Shown here in pieces: positions 1 through 7,824 of a stretch of DNA of 64,000 bases. The first letter of the stretch is position 1. Each line of letters opens with the position of its first letter. The DNA comes from JAAFJU01 sp043764895 (GTDB taxonomy: Bacteria; Cyanobacteriota; Cyanobacteriia; Leptolyngbyales; Leptolyngbyaceae), in the NCBI GenBank assembly GCA_043764895.1, contig JAYUJY010000194.1, forward strand, positions 1-64,000. The letters run 5' to 3'. Both the position numbers and the translations under genes were made by a program. The notes below the pieces were generated by a model. It saw only the letters and a list, made by a program, of their open reading frames with translations. It had not been told where the DNA came from and did not search any database.

Positions 1-57
1 ACCTTTTTTGATCCCGTTCTTACGGATATGACTCGATTCACATTCAGGGCATTTCAT
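1..57 (-). CDS. IS1-like transposase, N-terminal zinc ribbon (partial)
   Basis: On the minus strand the window edge encodes MKCPECESSHIRKNGIKKG, starting at the ATG at 57-55 and running off the left end. The CPEC pair followed by a basic IRKNG stretch is the pattern of the InsA-type zinc ribbon that starts IS1-family transposases in cyanobacteria. A purine-rich stretch (AAGGTG) lies just upstream of the ATG. Only 19 residues are visible, so the family call is tentative; IS1595-type ribbons look similar. The neighbouring pseudogene stops 23 bp away, so the insertion sequence may have removed its end. Confidence 0.6.
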   Translation of the reverse strand, partial: MKCPECESSHIRKNGIKKG

Positions 58-80
58 CAGGATTCACCTTAACTCATACA

Positions 81-391
81 CTAATTATGCAACGCCAAGT
101 TTTCAGCCTCGGTTGGTTCGCCAATATTAAAACCTTGATTAGGTTCTTGATCTTCGCTACACCACCTGAAGTAGCGGACAAGCTTCCCACTCTCTGATAA
201 AGCCCAATGTGCGTAACCAACATACTCTTCATCAAAGCCAAAAGACTGTGCTGAATCAAAACGCTCACTTAGTCTATTCAGCAATTTCGCATCAGCATTA
301 TAAGTAGCGCTTTGGCTACTGCATTGATGTCATTGGTTTTAACTGCAATCCAGAAAATGCAAGCTTGGACAGACAAATCATCATCATTCAT
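81..391 (-). pseudogene. Deleted and frameshifted remnant of a small conserved cyanobacterial protein
   Basis: Two overlapping reading frames together look like one broken gene. The first, from the ATG at 391, encodes MNDDDLSVQACIFWIAVKT and continues to NDINAVAKAL, then stops in the other frame. The second frame carries NADAKLLNRLSERF, then FDEEYVGYAHWALSESGK and RYFRWCSEDQE, and stops at 81. From memory this matches the start and end of a cyanobacterial family with an N-terminal strand, a GWTLVVG-like middle and a YHAWA...G end. The middle, of order 70 codons, is missing at the junction near 300-310, where the frame also shifts. An IS1-like transposase starts 23 bp beyond the stop. Confidence 0.5.
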
Positions 392-585
392 AACTAACCC
401 CACGATCTTAAAATTTCCACCTACGGTAATCAGTATGCCCACTGATTTATTGCAGCTTACGAAAAGTAATTTAGAGTCCGATCGACAGGCCAAGAGTTAT
501 AAATTCTTATAGCTTCCATCGAAAAGTCACCTCAACACAAGGCCCCCAAAATTAAGATTTGAGAGCCTTGAATCTATAGAATTAC

Positions 586-2751
586 CTACCGTAAAACCGA
601 TCGCAGAAACGCCCACTTATCTGCCGCTTCTTCAATGATTTTCGCTGTGGGTTTCCCTGCGCCATGACCTGCTTTTGTCGCAATCCTGATTAGCACCGGA
701 TTGTCGCCTTGGTGAGCTTTTTGCAAGGCCGCCGCGAACTTAAAGCTGTGGGCAGGCACTACCCGATCGTCATGGTCTGCCGTTGTAACCATAGTTGCAG
801 GATAGCGCGTTCCGGCCTTTAAGCGGTGCAAGGGTGAATAGGCGTAAATGGCTTTGAATTCAGGCTCACTCTTCTCCACGTCGCCATACTCGCCCTGCCA
901 TGCCCAGCCTATTGTAAACTTGTGGAACCGCAGCATATCCATCACGCCCACAGCCGGAAGGGCCGCACCGAATAGTTCAGGGCGTTGGGTCATCACCGCG
1001 CCGACGAGCAATCCGCCATTACTGCCGCCTTCGATCGCTAACTTCGGACTGGACGTGTATTTTTCAGCAATCAGCCATTCCGCTGCTGCAATGAAGTCAT
1101 CAAATACATTCTGCTTTTTGAGTTTCATTCCCGCCTCGTGCCAAGCCTGACCATACTCACCGCCACCGCGAAGATTCGCTAACGCGTACACCCCGCCCAT
1201 CTCTAGCCAGACCGAGTTTGAAACTGAGAAGAAAGGCGGCAACGAAACATTAAATCCACCGTAGGCATACAGCAACGTTGGGTTAGTCCCGTCGAGTTTC
1301 AATCCTTTTTTGTACGTGATAAACATCGGGACTTTCGTACCGTCTTTACTAGTGTAAAAAACCTGTTTCGTTTCATAGGCCGAACCGTCCACTTTTACGT
1401 TGGGCTTTCTGAAGACTTCGCTGTTTCCCGTTTCAACGTTGTAGCGATAAATTGTATTTGGTTCCGTGAAACTGGTGTAGCTATAAAACGTTTCCACATC
1501 CGATCGTTTCCCCCCAAAACCACCCGCCGATCCCAATCCTGGAAGTGTTACATCACGCACCAATGTTCCATCTAAGGCATAGATTTTCACCTGACTATGG
1601 GCATCTTTTAAGTACGATGCGACAAACTGGTTATTGAGCAAGCCCACGCCTTTCAACGTTTCATCAGTCTGCGAAATAATGGTTTTCCAATGCTTAGGAT
1701 CAGGGTTCGCCAAATCTATTGCAACCACTCGACTTCGAGGCGCATCCAAATCCGTCTTCACCCAAAACACCGATCCGTCATTATCAATGACATCAAACTC
1801 CGCATCCCACGTCGAGATCAATTCCACTACCTTAGAATCGGACTGCGATAGATCTTTGTAGAACACGAGATTTTTTCGATCGCTGCCCTTCCATACGCTG
1901 ATGATCAAATATCGACCATCCTCCGTCACACTACCGCTAAAACCCCACTCTTTTTGGTCCGGTCGATCGTAGACCAACACATCTGCCGTCTGCGCCTCCC
2001 CAATCCGGTGATAGTACAACTTCTGAAAATAGTTCACGGCCTCTAGCTTGGTTTTCTCATCCGGCTCGGTGTAGCGTGAGTAATAGAATCCCTTCCCGTC
2101 ACTCGTCCAAGACGCACCCGAAAACTTCACCCACTTAATCTCATCGCTGAGATCGTTTCCCGTCACGACATCCCGAACCTTCCACTCCTGCCAATCCGAT
2201 CCCGACTTCGATAAACCATAGGCCAGTTGGCTGCCATCATCCGACATCGAAATCCCTGAAAGCGCGACGGTGCCGTCACTGGACAACGTATTGGGATCAA
2301 GTAACACTCGGGGTTCAGCGTTCAGTGCTTCGATCGCATACAGCACACTTTGATTCTGCAATCCATCATTTTTGTAATAGAAATAGCGTTCGCCTCGTTT
2401 GAACGGCATCCCATATTTTTCATAGTTCCACAGTTCCGTTAAGCGTTTCTGAATCCGTTCACGATCGGGTAATTGATTTAGATATTCAAACGTTACTTTA
2501 TTTTGCGCATCAACCCAAGCTTTCGTATCATCCGCATCCGGATTTTCGAGCCAGCGATAGGGATCGGCAACCTTTACACCATGGTAAGTGTCAACTTGAT
2601 CTACGGTTTTAGTAACAGGATATGTCATAGCATTACCTACAGTTTGAGTCATGAGAATGTATAAAAGGACGATCGCAAGAATGATTGTAAAGCCAACCGA
2701 CGATCGAAAAGATTTAGAATTCGGCATGAAAAATCCATGAAACTCCAGCAT
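586..2751 (-). CDS. Prolyl oligopeptidase (S9A serine peptidase)
   Basis: Cleaves short peptides after proline. The 721-residue product has the family layout: an N-terminal segment with YHGVKVADPYRWLEN, a beta-propeller region (about 100-460) and a C-terminal alpha/beta hydrolase. The triad is visible: Ser577 in GGSNGG, Asp661 in HDDRVVP and His696 in GHGAGK, spaced much as in the porcine enzyme. The first 40 residues contain a hydrophobic run ending VGNA, so the enzyme may be exported or membrane-tethered. The start could be 2751 or the ATG at 2727; both keep this segment. It is divergent from the Uma2 gene, sharing a roughly 100-bp promoter region. Confidence 0.95.
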   Translation of the reverse strand: MLEFHGFFMPNSKSFRSSVGFTIILAIVLLYILMTQTVGNAMTYPVTKTVDQVDTYHGVKVADPYRWLENPDADDTKAWVDAQNKVTFEYLNQLPDRERIQKRLTELWNYEKYGMPFKRGERYFYYKNDGLQNQSVLYAIEALNAEPRVLLDPNTLSSDGTVALSGISMSDDGSQLAYGLSKSGSDWQEWKVRDVVTGNDLSDEIKWVKFSGASWTSDGKGFYYSRYTEPDEKTKLEAVNYFQKLYYHRIGEAQTADVLVYDRPDQKEWGFSGSVTEDGRYLIISVWKGSDRKNLVFYKDLSQSDSKVVELISTWDAEFDVIDNDGSVFWVKTDLDAPRSRVVAIDLANPDPKHWKTIISQTDETLKGVGLLNNQFVASYLKDAHSQVKIYALDGTLVRDVTLPGLGSAGGFGGKRSDVETFYSYTSFTEPNTIYRYNVETGNSEVFRKPNVKVDGSAYETKQVFYTSKDGTKVPMFITYKKGLKLDGTNPTLLYAYGGFNVSLPPFFSVSNSVWLEMGGVYALANLRGGGEYGQAWHEAGMKLKKQNVFDDFIAAAEWLIAEKYTSSPKLAIEGGSNGGLLVGAVMTQRPELFGAALPAVGVMDMLRFHKFTIGWAWQGEYGDVEKSEPEFKAIYAYSPLHRLKAGTRYPATMVTTADHDDRVVPAHSFKFAAALQKAHQGDNPVLIRIATKAGHGAGKPTAKIIEEAADKWAFLRSVLR

Positions 2752-2823
2752 TGTTTCTTAGTGTAGACCCAAGACCGAGCTGATGACAGACGACCCTGAA
2801 CGCGATCGGCGTCCCAAGTCTTT

Positions 2824-2829
2824 TATAAT
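2824..2829 (+). promoter_or_regulatory. Candidate -10 box for the Uma2 gene
   Basis: A perfect TATAAT lies 28 bp before the preferred start codon at 2857, in the gap between two divergent genes. No convincing -35 hexamer sits 16-18 bp upstream, so this is a weak promoter call. Confidence 0.4.
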
Positions 2830-2856
2830 AGAAAGCGATCCTTGAGGAAGCACGCC

Positions 2857-3642
2857 ATGCTGAAATACCTCGAACCTCTCGATTGGCTCCCCACCGCTGA
2901 CGACCTTCCCGAATCGGACGAAACCCACGTGGATAGTGAAATTCAAGAAACCCTGCCAAACCTCCTTAAGTTCATTTTGGCCGCTATTTTTGCCGATCGA
3001 TCGGATTGGTTCTTCGGCATTGACATGGGTGTTTATTACAATCCCGATGTTCCAGCCGTTGTCCCCGATGCCTTTCTCAGTCTCGGCGTCGAAACAATGA
3101 AATCCGAGGCGCTGCGATCGAGTTACGTCCTCTGGGAGGAAAAAGGCGTCATTCCTCAACTTGTTCTCGAAGTCGTTTCCTTAACCTATCGAGGCGAGTA
3201 CACCACAAAAAAAGACCTCTACGAAGATCTTGGAGTGCTGTACTACATTGTCTACAACCCTATTCGCAAACGAAAACCCAGCCTAGAAATCTACCGCTTG
3301 ATCAACGGAAAATATTTGCCCGTCATCGGGAGTCCAGTGTGGATGCCGGAAATTGGACTCGGCATCGGAAAAGAAAAACACACCTATCACGGCAGACATC
3401 GCGAGTGGCTCTTTTGGTACAACGAAGCCGGAAAGCGGTATCCGACGCCCCAAGAAATAATCGATCAGGCCAAACAAGAGGCCGACCAATTTAAGCAGCA
3501 AGCAAAAGAAGATAGGCAAAAAGCAAAAGAAGATAGGCAGCAGACTCAAAAAATCAACCGCCAGCTCCAATCTGAACAAGAGCGATCGCAACGCCTAAGC
3601 GATCGTTTGCGAGAACTTGGTATCAACCCCGACGAGATCTAA
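2857..3642 (+). CDS. Uma2 family endonuclease-like protein (DUF820) with coiled-coil tail
   Basis: Uma2 proteins have a restriction-endonuclease fold and are very numerous in cyanobacteria; their cellular role is poorly known. The roughly 200-residue domain shows the family core: a region with FFGIDMGVYYNP, then PDAFLSLGV, LVLEVVS and a final YYIVYNP strand. The last 60 residues are a charged helix with KEDRQ repeats, a coiled coil typical of the longer Uma2 proteins. I chose the ATG at 2857 because GAGGAAG sits 6 bp before it; an in-frame TTG at 2842 is less likely. Its stop codon abuts the folB stop on the other strand with no gap. Confidence 0.85.
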   Translation: MLKYLEPLDWLPTADDLPESDETHVDSEIQETLPNLLKFILAAIFADRSDWFFGIDMGVYYNPDVPAVVPDAFLSLGVETMKSEALRSSYVLWEEKGVIPQLVLEVVSLTYRGEYTTKKDLYEDLGVLYYIVYNPIRKRKPSLEIYRLINGKYLPVIGSPVWMPEIGLGIGKEKHTYHGRHREWLFWYNEAGKRYPTPQEIIDQAKQEADQFKQQAKEDRQKAKEDRQQTQKINRQLQSEQERSQRLSDRLRELGINPDEI

Positions 3643-4008
3643 CTAAACTTCAACCCGTCGGCGCGTGATATCGATCGTAATCTTGCCGTTAAAATCGGGA
3701 ATTGGGGCGTGGAGCTTGTGCAGTTGGACCTGAACTTCCTGCACCTGCGGCTCTTCTAAAATACTGTCAGCGATCGCTTGAGCCAACCGTTCAACAAGTG
3801 CAAACCGCGACGTTTTCACCAAGGTCTGCACCCGCTGAATCACACTTCGATAATCCAACGTCTCATCAATGCGATCGGACAACCCCGCCGATCGCACCGC
3901 CACCTGCATGGCCACATCTACCTCAAACCACTGCCCTAACACCTGTTCCTCAGGCAAAAAACCCGTAAACCCATAGCACCGAATCTGCGTCAACCGAATC
4001 CAATCCAT
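3643..4008 (-). CDS. folB: Dihydroneopterin aldolase
   Basis: Converts 7,8-dihydroneopterin to 6-hydroxymethyl-dihydropterin and glycolaldehyde in folate synthesis. The 121-residue product has the normal length and motifs: IRCYGFTGFLPEEQ at 9-22, TLDYRSV near 50, VERLAQAIAD near 75 and LHKLHAPIPDF near 100. The GFTG form replaces the commoner GYHG. The gene is convergent with the Uma2 gene, the two stop codons lying side by side with no terminator between them. Upstream, at 4051-4082, is a short CTCAATT repeat. Confidence 0.93.
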   Translation of the reverse strand: MDWIRLTQIRCYGFTGFLPEEQVLGQWFEVDVAMQVAVRSAGLSDRIDETLDYRSVIQRVQTLVKTSRFALVERLAQAIADSILEEPQVQEVQVQLHKLHAPIPDFNGKITIDITRRRVEV

Positions 4009-4050
4009 ACCCTCATCATCCCTAACCTAATCCCAACTCTCACATCATCG

Positions 4051-4082
4051 TTCTCAATTCACCCTTCTCAATTCTCAATTCT
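4051..4082. repeat. Short TTCTCAATT tandem repeat
   Basis: Three or four copies of a TTCTCAATT-like unit fill the gap between folB and ycf66. A related tandem array lies at 16182-16222, so this is a dispersed intergenic simple repeat. Confidence 0.6.
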
Positions 4083-4925
4083 CTAGCTATCCTTCGGACC
4101 CCAGGACTCCTTCGGCGGAATCGGTTCCACAGGACGAAACTCGACATAATCCGAAGAATCCTCATTCACAGGAGGACGATTCAGGGGAGGGCGGCTAGAT
4201 CCTCGGCTCGGCGCAGGTGCATCATCATCCATCGGACGACGACGAGGACGCGGAACATCATCCATTGACGGCGGATTCATGCTCATCGGATTCATCGGAT
4301 TTCGATCGCCGCCCTCACGCCCTCGACCTCGGCCCGATTCTGACGCAGACGTTCGCTCTGGAATACTGCGAATGTCATCCCCAAACTCATCCCGCCCCGG
4401 ACGCCGCCCACGGTCCATATCCGGCACATCCTGTTCGTCATAGCGAGACTTCCGACGGGGGCGATCCTCTAAAAAGCGATCGCGATCGCTTCGCCCGGAC
4501 GATCGCGCATCCGCCTCGTCCCGTCCACCCCGACCATCTCGCATTTGCCGACGAGAACCCCGATCGTCCATAGCGGCATAGTTCTCTTCCACGCCTGCTC
4601 GGTAGTTGCGAGGACCGCGATCGTCATCTTTAAACGGCATCCCACCCGACGACTTCATCGGCGAATTATCCGGTGTTCGGCCATTAATCGCTTCCAAAGC
4701 TAGGGACACAAACACCCCAGTAAAAATCACCGACTGAGCAGAGTGCAAAAAGCCACCCGTCAAGTCCACTAGATTCAAAATGCCCGCCGCCAAAGCCAGC
4801 GACGCGTAAATAACATCTGAATCTCGCTTATATCCTGGCTTAAATTTCTCTAGGAAGAATAGGAAGATCGAAAACAGGATCAGAATGATCCCAATCAGGA
4901 GTGGAACGGGGGTACCGAAATTCAC
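4083..4925 (-). CDS. ycf66: Ycf66 family protein
   Basis: Ycf66 is a conserved membrane protein of cyanobacteria and some plastids with no established function. Residues 1-90 hold about three hydrophobic helices (PVPLLIGIILILFSIFLFF, then VIYASLALAAGILNL and SAQSVIFTGVFVSLAL), the conserved part. The remaining 190 residues are a hydrophilic tail rich in Asp, Arg, Pro and Ser and probably disordered. The start is GTG at 4925, preceded by GAGGAA at a good distance. It lies downstream of psbX on the same strand and probably shares its transcript. Confidence 0.88.
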   Translation of the reverse strand: MNFGTPVPLLIGIILILFSIFLFFLEKFKPGYKRDSDVIYASLALAAGILNLVDLTGGFLHSAQSVIFTGVFVSLALEAINGRTPDNSPMKSSGGMPFKDDDRGPRNYRAGVEENYAAMDDRGSRRQMRDGRGGRDEADARSSGRSDRDRFLEDRPRRKSRYDEQDVPDMDRGRRPGRDEFGDDIRSIPERTSASESGRGRGREGGDRNPMNPMSMNPPSMDDVPRPRRRPMDDDAPAPSRGSSRPPLNRPPVNEDSSDYVEFRPVEPIPPKESWGPKDS

Positions 4926-4937
4926 AATGAATTCCTC

Positions 4938-5057
4938 TTAGTGCGCATAAGTCTTGTCTATGTTAACGAGATTCTGGACGCTCCGGACATAAAATCCAGT
5001 CATCCATCCAATACTAAACCCTAAAAAGCCCCAGATGCACAGCACACCTGAGGCCAC
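4938..5057 (-). CDS. Candidate 39-residue single-helix membrane peptide between psbX and ycf66
   Basis: A short frame reads from a possible GTG at 5057 to TAA at 4938 and encodes a hydrophobic stretch (VLCIWGFLGFSIGWMTGFYV) followed by RSVQNLVNIDKTYAH. The pattern is one membrane helix with a polar C-terminus, as in small photosystem subunits. Its stop codon runs into the ribosome binding site of ycf66 (TAAGAGGAA), which suggests tight packing. Against it: no ribosome binding site at normal spacing is seen before the GTG, the frame is short, and I do not recognise the sequence. Treat as hypothetical. Confidence 0.3.
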   Translation of the reverse strand: MASGVLCIWGFLGFSIGWMTGFYVRSVQNLVNIDKTYAH

Positions 5058-5079
5058 CCGACAAAAACGAAGCCCGCTC

Positions 5080-5199
5080 CTATCGACGCGTCACCTTGTC
5101 CCGTTGGCTGATAAAGATAAGAAAAATCGTCGCTGGAATGACAATGATCACAACGCCTGCAACCAAGCTCCACATGAAATTCGCTAAAGAAGGAGTCAT
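5080..5199 (-). CDS. psbX: Photosystem II protein X
   Basis: PsbX is a single-helix subunit of photosystem II near cytochrome b559 and the QB site. The frame encodes 39 residues: MTPSLANFMWSLVAG, a helix with VVIIVIPATIFLIFISQ, then RDKVTRR and a stop. This matches the cyanobacterial PsbX pattern (MTPSLANF start, IPAT in the helix, LIFISQ before a basic tail) closely and the length is exact. It is easily missed because a longer meaningless frame overlaps it. A GGAG-like site is not evident upstream; the next gene on the strand is ycf66, about 150 bp away. Confidence 0.95.
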   Translation of the reverse strand: MTPSLANFMWSLVAGVVIIVIPATIFLIFISQRDKVTRR

Positions 5200-5500
5200 A
5201 AATCCCAATGCCTATTTGAATAATCGCACTTAGGGTTGATTCTAGGGGAAAGCGGAGACGAGGGGAAGCGGTTGTGTCGTAAGTTACGAGACGAGTCCCC
5301 ATCGATCGCCTCTAAGACTCCCCCCATCGCCTCCTCGATCGGCGTCAAGCAAGCCTTTAAGCCAACCCAAGCTCCTAAAATAAGCACCCACTCCTTTTGA
5401 ACAGTAGTTACAATAGTTTACAATCACGAAACGTTACATCCCGGTTGCCGATACAATAATGAAGCTGGATTTAAAATTTAGGATTTAGAGGGACTGAATT
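5200..5500. other. Divergent intergenic region psbX / yggT
   Basis: About 300 bp with no convincing gene. It should hold the psbX promoter and leader on the minus strand and the yggT promoter on the plus strand. A 63-codon minus-strand frame at 5196-5387 was considered and not accepted. Confidence 0.6.
5397..5424 (+). promoter_or_regulatory. Candidate sigma-70 type promoter for yggT
   Basis: TTGAAC at 5397-5402 and TACAAT at 5419-5424 are separated by 16 bp, close to the standard -35/-10 geometry. Transcription would start near 5431, giving a leader of about 70 bases before the ATG at 5501. Confidence 0.45.
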
Positions 5501-5803
5501 ATGTCTGGATTGGAACTAGGGGCTACAGCACTGAGCATCCTGATGGGATTCATGACGTTCATGTTCATTTTTCGCATTGTCTTGACCTGGTACCCTCAGG
5601 CGGATCTATCTAAGTTCCCCTTCAACATCGTAGCGGTCCCGACGGAATGGCTGCTGGTCCCGGCACGGAAAATTATTCAACCGATCGGAGGCGTGGACAT
5701 TACGCCGATCGTTTGGGTCGGACTATTTAGTCTTGCGCGGGAGATTTTGCTGGGGCAGCAGGGGTTAATTACCATGGCTCTCCGATCGCCTCTCATAGGC
5801 TAG
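5501..5803 (+). CDS. ycf19: YggT/Ycf19 family membrane protein
   Basis: A 100-residue membrane protein of the YggT family, which in phototrophs includes Ycf19 and CCB3-like factors tied to thylakoid or division functions. It has two hydrophobic segments: residues 5-30 (ALSILMGFMTFMFIFRIVLTW) and about 65-90. Between them sits the family core, RIVLTWYPQ, then VPTEWLLVPARKIIQPIGGVDITPIVW, a strong match. GAGGGA lies about 8 bp before the ATG. It is divergent from psbX. A short perfect hairpin follows directly on the stop codon. Confidence 0.92.
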   Translation: MSGLELGATALSILMGFMTFMFIFRIVLTWYPQADLSKFPFNIVAVPTEWLLVPARKIIQPIGGVDITPIVWVGLFSLAREILLGQQGLITMALRSPLIG

Positions 5804-5818
5804 CGCTGAATCAGCGCT
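5802..5818. terminator. Hairpin overlapping the yggT stop codon
   Basis: AGCGCTGA and TCAGCGCT form an 8-bp perfect stem around a single A, starting within the yggT stop codon. There is only a short T run after it, so termination is possible but not certain. Confidence 0.4.
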
Positions 5819-5873
5819 TTAGACTCCAACCTCCAAAAAACAAACCTCTTAAAGACCCAACCTCCAAAATTTT

Positions 5874-6167
5874 ATGGATGCCTTCGCACCCTTTGCTCCA
5901 ACTTGGACTGACAAAGCGTCTCATGTTCATACCTTTTGCTGCCCCACTTGCGGTAGAAGCAATGTGGAAGCCTCTCAAAATGTCTGGATCAACCGTCGAT
6001 CGCCTGTTTACAGTGAGAATCAAAAGCGAAAGTGGCAAGAGTTTTATCACTGCGAATGTGGCACCGCATGGTGGGCTTGGAGCGACGATCGTCCCCCGTC
6101 TGAACTCGGCGATCGCCCCTCCCGAGAATCCGATCGTCCGTTTTCCAATCCATTTGATGACTGGTAG
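5874..6167 (+). CDS. Small zinc-ribbon protein, function unknown
   Basis: A 97-residue protein with CPTCGRSN near residue 23 and HCECGTAWW near residue 59. Two Cys pairs spaced like this make a zinc ribbon. The acidic C-terminal tail (DRPPSELGDRPS...NPFDDW) looks flexible. I chose this frame over the overlapping one at 5878-6171 because only this one carries the Cys pairs and a plausible composition. No ribosome binding site is clear. It lies on the same strand as yggT, 70 bp away. Role unknown. Confidence 0.7.
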   Translation: MDAFAPFAPTWTDKASHVHTFCCPTCGRSNVEASQNVWINRRSPVYSENQKRKWQEFYHCECGTAWWAWSDDRPPSELGDRPSRESDRPFSNPFDDW

Positions 6168-6212
6168 ATAGGCAATAGACTAGGCATATAGACGTTCGAT
6201 GGATTGAAGTCG

Positions 6213-6233
6213 TGAGAATGAATATTATTCTCA
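6213..6233. promoter_or_regulatory. Fur-family-like operator upstream of the CDF transporter
   Basis: A palindrome with perfect 7-bp arms, TGAGAAT and ATTCTCA, around a 7-bp centre, ending 110 bp before the transporter start. Compared with the classic 19-bp Fur box it matches at 14 of 19 positions by eye. Fur, Zur and PerR cannot be told apart from the sequence. A similar box lies at 7420-7438. Confidence 0.55.
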
Positions 6234-6342
6234 TTGAAAAATATTTACCGATCGGCACCCCTCCTCTTAACCTTGAGATGCGATTCTGAGACTATTGCAG
6301 AGATTAAGTCTAGACATCAATTCCTTGCTTCAGGATAAGACT

Positions 6343-7341
6343 ATGAGTTTGAGCGCCGATCGGTCCCCCGTCCCTACTCCAAGTTTTTTTTCTTGCTATT
6401 GTGGCATCGCGCATTCGACTGAACCGAGTTCGGCAGGGCAAAAAATTCGCAGTGTTAGCTTTACCCTAATCTTGCTGGTGGTTTTGTTTGGGGTCGAGTG
6501 GGGCATTGCGCTATGGAGTCACAGTTTGTCGGTACAGGCGGATGCTGGGCATCTAGTCTTTGACATGGTGGCAGTGGCGATTACGCTCTTTGCGCTGTGG
6601 CTCGGAGAGCGTCCGGCTGTTGGACGCGCGACCTTTGGACATCAACGACTAGAGATTTTGGCCGCGTTGGTGAATGGCGTGGGATTGCTGTTGGTGGCTG
6701 CCGCGATCGCCGTTGAAAGCTGGGAACGACTGAACCATCCGCGCGTCGTCTTAAGCGTGCCGATGGTGGCTGGGGGAACGTTGGGACTCGTCGTAAACAG
6801 CATTAATCTTTGGATTCTTAGACAAAATAGCCGCCATGATTTAAACCTGCGAGCGGCGTTTCTACATACGCTATCGGACGTGGCAAGTTCGGTAGGAATC
6901 ATCATTGCGAGTTTGTCGATTCATCTTTGGCAATTTTTGTGGATGGATACGCTAACGGGTTTTTTGGTGGCTGGATTTACGGCGATCAGTGCAGTGCCAC
7001 TCATCATAGATAGCTTGAGAATCTTTTTAGAATATGCACCGAAAACCATAGATCCAGAAGCGGTCGAACAACGATTGCTCGATACGCCAGAAGTGGAGTC
7101 TATAAAATCTCTTAAAATCTGGCAAATTTCTGCTCATCAAACGGCCTTGTGTAGTCATATTCAAGTTAGCAATCGCTTAGAGTCAGCTAGTCGCGATCGA
7201 TTATTAAAATCGATCGAAAAGGATTTAAAGTCTGAATTTTATATTCAAGAAATTACGCTTCAAGTCACTAGTGTAGGCACTCTAGATCCACTGGTATTGC
7301 ATCCACTTTTTCAAAGATCATTAATAGATAGTGTGATTTAG
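6343..7341 (+). CDS. Cation diffusion facilitator (CDF) metal exporter
   Basis: Exports Zn2+ or a related divalent metal from the cytoplasm in exchange for protons. The 332-residue product has about six membrane helices and the paired metal-site motifs: ADAGHLVFD in the second helix and HTLSDVASS in the fifth. The loop GRATFGHQRLEILAALVNG is a strong CDF signature. A roughly 80-residue cytoplasmic domain follows (LEYAPKTIDPEAVEQRLLDTPEVESIKSL). The N-terminus carries a Cys/His pair (CYCGIAHS) that may bind metal. I chose the ATG at 6343 after AGGAT; a TTG at 6295 would add 16 residues. A Fur-family-like palindrome upstream suggests metal control. Confidence 0.92.
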   Translation: MSLSADRSPVPTPSFFSCYCGIAHSTEPSSAGQKIRSVSFTLILLVVLFGVEWGIALWSHSLSVQADAGHLVFDMVAVAITLFALWLGERPAVGRATFGHQRLEILAALVNGVGLLLVAAAIAVESWERLNHPRVVLSVPMVAGGTLGLVVNSINLWILRQNSRHDLNLRAAFLHTLSDVASSVGIIIASLSIHLWQFLWMDTLTGFLVAGFTAISAVPLIIDSLRIFLEYAPKTIDPEAVEQRLLDTPEVESIKSLKIWQISAHQTALCSHIQVSNRLESASRDRLLKSIEKDLKSEFYIQEITLQVTSVGTLDPLVLHPLFQRSLIDSVI

Positions 7342-7419
7342 AAGACTTGTAGAAGTTGTACAACATTGATAAGTTGTGGGATGAGTGTTGATGTTTTGAA
7401 TTAGATGAAACTTGTTTTT

Positions 7420-7438
7420 GAGAATGGTAATCATTCAC
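7420..7438. promoter_or_regulatory. Fur-family-like operator upstream of the secreted protein and alkaline phosphatase
   Basis: The sequence GAGAATGGTAATCATTCAC matches the classic 19-bp Fur consensus at 15 of 19 positions by eye, with inner arms GAATG and CATTC. It lies 92 bp before the ATG at 7531, a normal place for an operator. Confidence 0.6.
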
Positions 7439-7530
7439 CTTTCACTTGTACTTGTTAAATCTCAAACTGCACACTCAGATTTGGCTTCACTTCCCTCTAA
7501 GCTTTATCGTTAAGCCAGGACTAATCCCTA

Positions 7531-7748
7531 TGTTTGAACGCTTCAGTCGATCGATGCGAACAATATTGTTCTTCGCCATTGCTCTAGTGACGGTTTGTGT
7601 TGTTGCGATCGGTTCGACCTTGGCCACCGCAGAACCTAGCATGGCCGTGAGTCAGCCCACCCAAACTTTTTCGGGTATGGATTTGACATTTCCTCACGAG
7701 TCCACTCCGATTTCGTTGACCCATCAAGAACCTAACTTCTACCCGTAG
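7531..7748 (+). CDS. Small secreted protein, unknown
   Basis: From the ATG at 7531 the product is 72 residues: a basic start (MFERFSRSMR), a hydrophobic run (TILFFAIALVTVCVVAIG) and likely signal cleavage after STLATA, leaving a mature peptide of about 40 residues with no recognised motif. An in-frame start at 7446 would add 28 residues but would disrupt the signal peptide pattern. It sits between the Fur-like box and the alkaline phosphatase gene on the same strand, 76 bp before it, so the two are probably co-transcribed. Confidence 0.6.
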
Positions 7749-7824
7749 TTGATATTTGGTTTCTGAAATTGAATCCGACTCAATGCTACGGACCTCTCAA
7801 CTCCACAACTCTTAGGTTTTATTT

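Noticed and set aside
5196..5387. 63-codon minus-strand frame upstream of psbX
   Set aside because: A GGAG lies only three bases from its GTG, the product has no family pattern and it overlaps the psbX start.
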